Below are positions 7,634 to 13,156 of a DNA stretch of 13,156 nt, piece after piece. The notes under the pieces were generated by a model, which saw only the letters and a list, made by a program, of their open reading frames with translations, ran no database searches and was not told where the DNA came from. Made by a program: the position numbers and the translations under genes. This DNA is from Chloroflexota bacterium (GTDB taxonomy: Bacteria > Chloroflexota > Dehalococcoidia > SAR202 > UBA826), in the NCBI GenBank assembly GCA_002696685.1, contig NZSI01000038.1:33708-46863 (forward strand), in the 5' to 3' direction. Positions within the stretch are counted from its first letter, which is position 1. Each line of letters begins with the position of its first letter.

Positions 7634-9178
7634 CTATTCTCCCAGAATCAAGGCAGACTCAATAAATGTTAAAGCCTGTTCTCTATTTGCTATTTTTCCT
7701 TCACTCTGAGCCTCTATAACCGCCATCAAGATTTGACCTATTCTAGGGCCCGGAGGAATCGACAACCTATCCATTATATCGTGTCCTGTAACCAGTCTAG
7801 GCATATTTGCAGGTCCTTTTTCGGCTAAACCTTCTTTGAGAATGTAACTTATAGTGCGGCAATGTGATTCCCATTCATTTTGCTCCAGTAGCGGGCCACG
7901 AGCTGACATATAATCCGCCATGTTTAAGTATAAGGTGTCTATTGCGGCATCTCCGGCATCTCTAAAGTACCGGAATATGGCTTTTCCCGAGGGTAATTTA
8001 TTGTCTGGAGACATCTGACTGGGACGTAGGTGTTGTCGTACTTGCTCACAAACGAGGGAAATGCTCGATCCACTAAATCTCAATCTCTTGAGAATCAACT
8101 CTGCAAGTTCGGCGCCTTTAGAATTATGTCCCAAGAACCGTATCCTACCGTCGGTTTCCGTGGTTTTGGTAGCGGGTTTGGCAATATCGTGTAGCAAGCA
8201 AGCAAGTTTACAGATTTCCAAACGAGTATATCCGTCTCCAATTACACTGTTAAAGTAGTCGTACATACCATCGATTTTTGGGATCATCGGGATAGCGAAT
8301 TCACCCGCTTCGTGGTGGGGAGAATGGCTATTGTATCCGGGCTGAAGCATGCGCTCTAGCTGTCCAACTGATTCTATCGAATGGTTAAAAACGTCCCAAA
8401 AGTGTTCTTTAGGCTGCTTAACTCCCTTTGAAAGCGTGAGTTCTGGAATAATTTCTCTAAGAATATCCAGTTGTTCAAGTAATCTGAGGGTGCTAGTGGC
8501 ACCTGGAAGAGATATACAAATCATAAATTCATCTCTGATTCGTTCCGGGGAAACCGACTTTAGTAATAATGCATTTTTAAGTATGTAATTATAAGTGATT
8601 GATTCAATTTTCAATTTGTATTGTGTCGACAGTCTGACAGCTCTTATAGCTCTTAATGGGTCGTCCTTAATCGCTGAAGATGAGACTGCTCTGAGCTCAC
8701 TGTTCTTTAATGCTGATGCCCCTTCAAATGGGTCGATTAGGTCCGTAAGGCTAAATATCATCCCTTCAGGGCTTTTGTTTACGTGTGATAAAGGTATTGC
8801 CATCGCGTTTATTGTGAAGTCTCTATCCTCTAGATTCGAATGGATTCCTTTTTTTACAGAAACCAGGTCGATTTGAAAATTTCTATCACCGTGGACTACT
8901 ACTCTTGATATGTCTCTATCGATGTCCAAAAGTACGTATGTACCGTTCAAAAAAGTTGCTATTTCTTTGCCGATTTTTGTGGTGTTTCCCTCTATTGCAA
9001 CATCAATATCTGACGTCTCAACCCCTAATAGAGAGTCTCTAACGACACCACCGACCAGATATGCGTTGGTTCTTGTAAACTCCAAAGCAGTTTTGATGTC
9101 ACTGACTTGACAGGGGAGGATGATTTTGGCTCTTCTATCAGAAAAAACACTCATGCTAGACCTGACCCGACCAATCAT
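7634..9178 (-). CDS. CCA tRNA nucleotidyltransferase / poly(A) polymerase family protein with HD domain
   Basis: This 514-residue class II nucleotidyltransferase probably adds or repairs the 3' CCA of tRNA. The head domain has YLVGGVVRDSLLG (40-52), the metal-binding SDIDVAIEG (56-64, Asp57 and Asp59), EDRDFTINAMA (117-127) and DDPLRAIRAVR (172-182, ribose/nucleotide recognition). An HD-type region follows with His266, His330-Asp331 (LLHDIAKP), His351 and His383. The C-terminus has the family ending GHDIMDRLSIPPGPRIG. Class II CCA-adding, A-adding and CC-adding enzymes share these motifs, so the nucleotide specificity is not settled here. The first ATG (9178) has no ribosome binding site. Met9 (9154) has AGG in TCAGGTCTAGC about 8 nt before it and may be the true start. 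It begins 27 nt after def and ends 1 nt before secD. Confidence 0.93.
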   Translation of the reverse strand: MIGRVRSSMSVFSDRRAKIILPCQVSDIKTALEFTRTNAYLVGGVVRDSLLGVETSDIDVAIEGNTTKIGKEIATFLNGTYVLLDIDRDISRVVVHGDRNFQIDLVSVKKGIHSNLEDRDFTINAMAIPLSHVNKSPEGMIFSLTDLIDPFEGASALKNSELRAVSSSAIKDDPLRAIRAVRLSTQYKLKIESITYNYILKNALLLKSVSPERIRDEFMICISLPGATSTLRLLEQLDILREIIPELTLSKGVKQPKEHFWDVFNHSIESVGQLERMLQPGYNSHSPHHEAGEFAIPMIPKIDGMYDYFNSVIGDGYTRLEICKLACLLHDIAKPATKTTETDGRIRFLGHNSKGAELAELILKRLRFSGSSISLVCEQVRQHLRPSQMSPDNKLPSGKAIFRYFRDAGDAAIDTLYLNMADYMSARGPLLEQNEWESHCRTISYILKEGLAEKGPANMPRLVTGHDIMDRLSIPPGPRIGQILMAVIEAQSEGKIANREQALTFIESALILGE

Positions 9179-9205
9179 TAATTGGCCAATTTGGCGTGTT
9201 CGCGG

Positions 9206-9763
9206 CTACTTTATTTTGAGCGATGCAGGAGTATCGAGAGAATCTTGATTGCCAGAGATTTTCTCTTCATCTCTCTCTGTTGGAAATTCTTGTTCATCGA
9301 TACGGTATAGTTGTTCGTGACTGACTAGGTGATCTGTGTACAGAATCCCGTTGAGGTGGTCCACTTCATGCTCTAAAGCTTGTGAAAGTAGATCTTCCGT
9401 CTTAAATTTTACTGTTGTCTCACTATGATCCGTGGCTTGGAATCTTATCCAGACCGATCTATTGACTAATCCCCTGTAACCAGGAAGGCTCAGGCATCCT
9501 TCTTCTACCTCTCTTGTTCCAACAGCTCTGACTATCTCGGGATTAAAATATATACGTGCCTCTTCCTCTTCTGGCATCTGGATGACAATGACTCTCCATA
9601 ATTGACCTACTTGGTTGGCTGCTAGGCCTATACCACCCGCTTCATGCATGGTGTCGACCATGTCATAGGCAAGTTTTAACATAGACTTATCCAAGCCACG
9701 TATTTTTTTTGCCCGTTTTCTTAATGTGGGGTGAGGTATTTCAAGTATAGGGAGTGTAGACAT
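9206..9763 (-). CDS. def: Peptide deformylase
   Basis: The 185-residue protein removes the N-formyl group from nascent polypeptides as they leave the ribosome. All three family motifs are present: GGIGLAANQVG (43-53), EGCLSLPG (88-95) with metal ligand Cys90, and QALEHEVDHLNGIL (128-141) with metal ligands His132 and His136 and catalytic Glu133. It lacks long insertions in the catalytic core. The C-terminus after about 145 is a charged, poorly conserved tail. The ATG start has no recognisable Shine-Dalgarno: the leader just before it is A-rich (AAAAAAACCAGATTAAA). A TATAAT-like box lies about 60 nt upstream. It heads the def-cca-secD-secF run on the minus strand. Confidence 0.97.
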   Translation of the reverse strand: MSTLPILEIPHPTLRKRAKKIRGLDKSMLKLAYDMVDTMHEAGGIGLAANQVGQLWRVIVIQMPEEEEARIYFNPEIVRAVGTREVEEGCLSLPGYRGLVNRSVWIRFQATDHSETTVKFKTEDLLSQALEHEVDHLNGILYTDHLVSHEQLYRIDEQEFPTERDEEKISGNQDSLDTPASLKIK

Positions 9764-9822
9764 TTTAATCTGGTTTTTTTAATTTAAAAAAAGCCCGTTC
9801 CTAAAAATATTGATGGGACAGA

Positions 9823-9828
9823 ATTATA
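9823..9828 (-). promoter_or_regulatory. Candidate -10 box upstream of def
   Basis: On the minus strand this is a perfect TATAAT, 60 nt before the def start. The -35 position at 16-18 nt spacing has no good match (AAATGT-like), and TTGAAA is 21 nt away, which is too far. The -35 position falls within the inverted repeat at 9841-9865, so a protein bound there could control access. The box would give def its own transcription start independent of the upstream metallopeptidase gene. The support is one hexamer in an AT-rich gap. Confidence 0.38.
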
Positions 9829-9840
9829 CAGTGTCATATC

Positions 9841-9865
9841 GTTGGACATTTTCAAGGCGTCCAAC
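9841..9865. repeat. Perfect 7-bp inverted repeat in the def upstream region
   Basis: GTTGGAC (9841-9847) and GTCCAAC (9859-9865) are exact reverse complements separated by 11 nt. The element lies between the end of the metallopeptidase gene and def, overlapping the expected -35 region of the candidate def promoter. In RNA it would be a short hairpin. On the minus strand it is not followed by a T-run, so it is not a classic intrinsic terminator. It could be an operator, a transcript 3'-end hairpin for the upstream gene, or chance. Confidence 0.5.
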
Positions 9866-9906
9866 CTGCATATAAATGGGAGGCCTATTCGGCTGCTGAT
9901 CTGATT

Positions 9907-11214
9907 TTAATTGTCTCGTTGGTCCTCATCTATATCAGGCGTTTCAATTGGGTCTTCGATAGTTTCTGACTGGCTGGATAATTTCTTTTTGGACCACGTT
10001 ATTGTTGACACTATCACAGCAAACAGAAAGGTGGTTCCTAAAATCAAGGAGGTCCAAAAAGTGCCGGGATCAACTAATAATCGCCTATCGAAAGTTGGAC
10101 TCAGGGTGGCCTGCCAAGATTTATCTAAGTCATCAAGGTTCTTACCGTAAACATCAATAACAGCTGAATCGGCTCGTACACCGGAGTCAATCAGGCCGAG
10201 TAGCCTTAAGAATTTTTCTCTTCCTTCAATATCAATCAAATATCGAACCATTTCTTGGGAATGCGCGTAAAAGAGCCTAATATCTAGTGATCTACTTGGT
10301 ACTGACTCCATTGAAGAAATCGGCCTTAATTTTTTCTGTAAATAGGCAATCTCAGCTGTACGTCTTCTGTGATTATTGTCAATCTCAAAGTACATAGATA
10401 TTCCTTCGCTAAGCCATGCTGGGACTTGTGCTAGGGGAGAACCCATCTTTTGGGCCAACAAAAGATGGGTTGCTTCGTGGATCATACCGTCGACGTTTAC
10501 TCCTCTGATTATGAAAACCCCATATTCCTGAAAGGCAAATCCTCCGTATATGCTGTCGCGAGTAGCCGATAAACTAATTTTAGGAAAAGATTCAACTGAT
10601 TCTTTCTGGCTATTTATAACTACCGCTCTTATTAATGGTTTTTGGTTCACTTCTAAAAGATCAGAAACTTGGTTTAAAACGGCCTCAGATTTCAATATTG
10701 CCTCTTCTATTTTGCTTTCAGCTACATCGTGCCAAAACACCGTCATTGTTTCTGATTCAAGTTTTTGCCAACTATATTTCGGATCCAGATAATCAATACT
10801 CACCGGATCGGTTGACTGCTTTTCGCCATCTTTATAATTGATCTCAAAATGGTAGGAGATATGGGTTCCACTAGGGATATAATTTGATCCCGATGTAGAC
10901 AGTTTAAAGACCGCCCTAAACCCGTGTTGGTCTGTAGCAGAATCTATACCCGTTATTGATGTGTAACCGTATCCTCTGACGTTAGTGTTGGTTAGTTGAT
11001 AATAAAGTAATATTTCATCGATTTGTATATGAGATTTCCCGATCAATTCGAACGAAATATTCACAGGAAAATTTATCGAATGGGATTCTGTTGATATTGT
11101 GGCTAATGATTCGTCTTTTGATGGAGTATGGCCGGCAGCTTGCATAGTTTCAAAAAAAAAGCAGCCTATTATAATTGTTAAAAATAGGTAAATCCTTACA
11201 TTAAGTAGTGACAA
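9907..11214 (-). CDS. Membrane-anchored extracytoplasmic HExxH protein, peptidase MA-like
   Basis: This 435-residue protein has no specific name that I recognise. The N-terminus has a hydrophobic stretch (about 7-21) with an AA-type end near 26-27, consistent with a signal peptide. Residues about 48-142 look like a beta-sandwich (alternating hydrophobic strands, SGTHISYHFEI). A gluzincin-type catalytic region has HEATH (246-250) and WLSEG with Glu270 twenty residues after the second His, matching the HExxH...E zinc site of peptidase MA-like proteins. A membrane segment (about 386-407) is followed by positive residues and an acidic tail, so the enzyme domain should face outside with a short tail inside. 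The start is TTG with no clear ribosome binding site; no ATG or GTG exists upstream in frame after the npdG stop, and the next Met (24) would remove the signal peptide. Substrate unknown. It lies between npdG and def. Confidence 0.8.
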   Translation of the reverse strand: MSLLNVRIYLFLTIIIGCFFFETMQAAGHTPSKDESLATISTESHSINFPVNISFELIGKSHIQIDEILLYYQLTNTNVRGYGYTSITGIDSATDQHGFRAVFKLSTSGSNYIPSGTHISYHFEINYKDGEKQSTDPVSIDYLDPKYSWQKLESETMTVFWHDVAESKIEEAILKSEAVLNQVSDLLEVNQKPLIRAVVINSQKESVESFPKISLSATRDSIYGGFAFQEYGVFIIRGVNVDGMIHEATHLLLAQKMGSPLAQVPAWLSEGISMYFEIDNNHRRRTAEIAYLQKKLRPISSMESVPSRSLDIRLFYAHSQEMVRYLIDIEGREKFLRLLGLIDSGVRADSAVIDVYGKNLDDLDKSWQATLSPTFDRRLLVDPGTFWTSLILGTTFLFAVIVSTITWSKKKLSSQSETIEDPIETPDIDEDQRDN

Positions 11215-11277
11215 CTGAAATTCGTGAGGGGATGATCTATGAGAGACGGGAGTATTGAATTTAGAAATAATTAGTCG

Positions 11278-11919
11278 CTACACACCCGAAATTCTTATTG
11301 AAGAATGAACTTTGTAGACTTTGTTTATATTTAATAGAAGCGCTGTTAAGTTTTCAACATACCCTGCGTTTTTTAGTCCTCCGCCGTTTATACCTCTTAC
11401 ACCTTGGATCATGTTTGCGAGGGTAATTACGTAATCTTTTGCGTCTTGATCGTCTCCGCAAACTATTACGTCGGCCTCTATAGGTTTGCTGGGAACAAGT
11501 AGGTCGCGCGCACTTATATTCTGAAATGCTCCGATGACACGTGACTCAGGCAGAATTTTTTGAGCTTCCAGTGCCGCAGACCCATCCTTCACTGGCAACG
11601 CTGAAATATCTCCTTTGTCGAAAATCAGAGGGGCAACAACCGTTATAACTATTTTCCCGGAGAGGCTTGTTTTTAAGGGTTCTAATGTTTTTTGTTGACC
11701 TTCGTAGGGCATTGCCGCGATTATTACGTCAGATTTAGATGCTGCATCACTGTTTGTTCCACCGGAAATGTTGCCGGTGGAAAACTTTTTTATGGAGTTG
11801 GCGGCCTCTATGCCACGACTGTTGTCCCGAGAACCAATAAACACTTTTTCTCCCGCTAAGGCAAATCTTAAGGCTAATCCTTTACCTTCCGGTCCTGTTC
11901 CCCCGAGAAATCCTAGCAC
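11278..11919 (-). CDS. npdG: NADPH-dependent F420 reductase
   Basis: The 213-residue protein matches F420:NADP oxidoreductase in length and motifs; it passes hydride between NADPH and the deazaflavin coenzyme F420. LGGTGPEGKGLALRFA (5-20) is the glycine-rich nucleotide loop in the form typical of this family. GSR (29-31), at the end of the second strand, matches the Ser-Arg pair that binds the NADP 2'-phosphate. MPYEGQ and VVAPL occur where the family has its conserved cofactor-site segments. The start is GTG with GGAGG 6 nt upstream. The presence of this gene implies that the organism makes or uses F420. The electron-transfer flavoprotein upstream fits a redox neighbourhood, but the genes are 178 nt or more apart and need not be one operon. 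Confidence 0.92.
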   Translation of the reverse strand: MLGFLGGTGPEGKGLALRFALAGEKVFIGSRDNSRGIEAANSIKKFSTGNISGGTNSDAASKSDVIIAAMPYEGQQKTLEPLKTSLSGKIVITVVAPLIFDKGDISALPVKDGSAALEAQKILPESRVIGAFQNISARDLLVPSKPIEADVIVCGDDQDAKDYVITLANMIQGVRGINGGGLKNAGYVENLTALLLNINKVYKVHSSIRISGV

Positions 11920-12097
11920 TGCAGGCCTCCATATTAGAAGTTAGTTAGCTGCTTTTATCTCAATTCAATTTGGAGTGATACTAAGGAAACCATTTGATAA
12001 AGATTTTTCCCAGGAACCCTTAGTCACACTAATATTTTTTAGATGTTCTCCGTCGAGAAAGCGCTTATTCGGTGTCGACGATTCGAAATTCAGGCGA
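11920..12097. other. Intergenic region between npdG and the 148-residue gene
   Basis: This 178-nt gap encodes nothing that I recognise. It contains an inverted repeat, CGTCGA (12051-12056) and TCGACG (12075-12080), with an 18-nt loop, starting 18 nt after the stop of the upstream gene but with no T-run on either side. It also contains ACCCTTAGTCA (12016-12026), whose exact reverse complement lies on the far side of the neighbouring gene (12587-12597). The npdG ribosome binding site (GGAGG) is at its left end. No tRNA or other RNA fold was evident. Confidence 0.4.
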
Positions 12098-12544
12098 TTA
12101 GATGTTTTTATGGCGTGACCAAACCGTTTCATATTTTGGGCCCTTTATTGCTGCCAGCAATTCGATACGTTCCATTTCCTTAAGCTCTAAAAGTAGTAGG
12201 TCTGTGGAGTGATCGGGGTCGTCAAAGGTGGATTGTTCCAAACGGTTCACTATTGAATCCCATATCCCACTTTCAACCAGAGTTGAAATGTAACGTACCC
12301 AGGGTATCAAAATCATTTTTTCCACGTCCGGAAAACCAGGCCTAAGCCTTTCTAGACTCCTAATTCGTTCCTGAGGGCTTCTAACCATTTCAGTTAACAT
12401 TATTGCTGGTCCGTCGGTTTCATTGCTTCTTGTATCTACAAGTATGGATTTACCAAAATACGGAAAAAATAGAGACAGAACTTCAGCCTCGAGAATGCTT
12501 CCCTTCATTTCATCTAATTCATCAAAAAAATGATTTCCCATCAT
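12098..12544 (-). CDS. Uncharacterised 148-residue protein
   Basis: I do not recognise this family. The protein is soluble, rich in acidic and hydrophobic residues and probably mostly helical, without a signal peptide or membrane segment. The N-terminal half has HFFDELDEMKGSILEAEVLS (about 5-24), then FFPYFGKSILVDTRSNETDG (26-45) and PAIMLTEMVRSPQERIRSLE (46-65). The C-terminal half has WVRYISTLVESGIWDSIVNR (82-101) and LLLLELKEMERIELLAAI (116-133). No nucleotide-binding loop, metal-binding cluster or DNA-binding helix-turn-helix is visible. Two adjacent ATG codons (12544 and 12541) can start it; AGGA lies 11 nt before the first. It is flanked by etfA and npdG on the same strand with gaps of 129 and 178 nt. 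Codon use and length argue for a real gene; function is unknown. Confidence 0.7.
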   Translation of the reverse strand: MMGNHFFDELDEMKGSILEAEVLSLFFPYFGKSILVDTRSNETDGPAIMLTEMVRSPQERIRSLERLRPGFPDVEKMILIPWVRYISTLVESGIWDSIVNRLEQSTFDDPDHSTDLLLLELKEMERIELLAAIKGPKYETVWSRHKNI

Positions 12545-12673
12545 TCGAAAATATTTCCTACTACCGTTTGAAACTTTCAGAGGCGCTGACTAAGGGTCCA
12601 GATCAATAGACCAAGTTTCTTTGTTAGAGTACATAGATATTTGATAGATCTTGAGTTCTATCCACAGGGTGCA

Positions 12674-13156
12674 TCAGGAACTAAGTAACTCTTGGATTGT
12701 TGCTGTGAACGAGGGAAGCACTTTCTCCCAATCCCCTACAACTCCGTAGGAGGCTTCCTTAAATATATTTGCTTCACTATCTTTGTTTATCGCTACGATG
12801 CTTTTGGAGGATGAACATCCGGCCATATGTTGGCTAGCACCAGAGATACCCACTGTTATATATAAGTCCGGGCTTACTGTTTTACCTGTTAGGCCGACCT
12901 GGTATGAGTGATCAAGCCAACCTGCGTCACAGACTGCTCGTGAGGCGCCGACAGCACCATTAAACATCTTGGCCAGTTCTTCCAATTGTGAAAATGGTTC
13001 CGGACCGCCGAGTCCTCGCCCACCGCTTACTATAACGGAAGCATCTTCTAGTTTTACGCCCTCAGATTCTTCTTTGATCGTTTCTATTAGTTTTACTCTG
13101 ACTTGGTCGTCATTGATATCCAGATCGAGCTCCACGATTTCCCCGATTCTTGCGTC
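12674..13156 (-). CDS. etfA: Electron transfer flavoprotein subunit alpha, C-terminal FAD domain (5' end beyond window)
   Basis: The frame continues to the right edge, so this is the last 160 residues of a longer protein; a GTG at 13135 is internal, since DARIGEI precedes it in frame. ETF is a heterodimer that collects electrons from acyl-CoA and other dehydrogenases and hands them to a membrane quinone reductase. The visible part is the FAD-binding domain: [12 protein letters not shown], then [11 protein letters not shown] with the conserved Arg, [15 protein letters not shown], then the signature [25 protein letters not shown], and [14 protein letters not shown] at the end. Numbering of the whole protein is not possible. 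It ends 129 nt before the uncharacterised gene; a 6-bp hairpin lies just after its stop, but no T-run follows. Confidence 0.95.
   Translation of the reverse strand, partial: DARIGEIVELDLDINDDQVRVKLIETIKEESEGVKLEDASVIVSGGRGLGGPEPFSQLEELAKMFNGAVGASRAVCDAGWLDHSYQVGLTGKTVSPDLYITVGISGASQHMAGCSSSKSIVAINKDSEANIFKEASYGVVGDWEKVLPSFTATIQELLSS

Noticed and set aside
9181..9190. ATTGGCCAAT palindrome just upstream of the annotated cca start
   Set aside because: It is a short palindrome in the 27-nt gap after def with no repeat elsewhere in the window; probably chance.
9786..9796. GGGC followed by seven T on the minus strand, as a terminator of the HExxH gene
   Set aside because: No matching left arm is present upstream; at most three base pairs (CCC/GGG) can form.
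12098..12544. Idea that the unrecognised gene is a toxin-antitoxin or defence component
   Set aside because: No partner gene, no catalytic or DNA-binding motif and no mobile element nearby; it is flanked by metabolic genes.
12643..12662. GATAGA/TCTATC hairpin just after the etfA stop, as a terminator
   Set aside because: The stem is AT-rich, 6 bp with an 8-nt loop, and is not followed by a T-run on the minus strand.

Overview
This looks like ordinary chromosomal sequence from a free-living bacterium with moderately AT-rich DNA. It holds 13 genes, two of them cut by the window edges. No RNA genes, insertion sequences, phage genes, CRISPR arrays or defence systems were recognised. The combination of an F420-dependent NADP reductase, an electron-transfer flavoprotein, a P1-family (DmpA-like) peptidase, a DUF1932 dehydrogenase and an unusually high share of TTG start codons would fit a marine Chloroflexota lineage such as the SAR202/Dehalococcoidia group. 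That assignment is inference from gene content only.

Left part (1-2738, minus strand). Read in the direction of transcription this is nfo (endonuclease IV, AP-site DNA repair), then a VIT1/CCC1-type iron/manganese transporter starting 9 nt after the nfo stop and in the same reading frame, then a P1-family aminopeptidase that runs off the left edge. The peptidase is preceded by a possible promoter of its own. Middle part (2919-4853, plus strand). A divergent intergenic region with CAGAAA/TTTCTG half-sites separates nfo from a two-gene unit: a DUF1932 6-phosphogluconate-dehydrogenase-like oxidoreductase and a zinc-dependent MDR alcohol dehydrogenase, 9 nt apart. They probably act in one catabolic or detoxification route, substrate unknown.

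Right part (4875-13156, all minus strand). In transcription order: the C-terminal FAD domain of electron transfer flavoprotein alpha (cut by the right edge), an unrecognised 148-residue protein, NADPH:F420 reductase, a membrane-anchored HExxH (peptidase MA-like) protein, peptide deformylase, CCA-adding/poly(A)-polymerase-type nucleotidyltransferase, SecD and SecF. The def-cca-secD-secF block is tightly packed (gaps of 27, 1 and 19 nt) and looks like one operon joining protein N-terminal maturation, tRNA 3'-end maturation and protein export. A TATAAT-like -10 box and a perfect 7-bp inverted repeat sit upstream of def. SecF converges on the alcohol dehydrogenase with only 21 nt between the stop codons.

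The points most worth a second look are the unrecognised 12098-12544 protein between redox genes, the surface metallopeptidase-like protein, an apparent internal duplication in the SecD extracytoplasmic domain, and the two inverted-repeat regulatory candidates. I did not find convincing evidence of a new multi-gene system.
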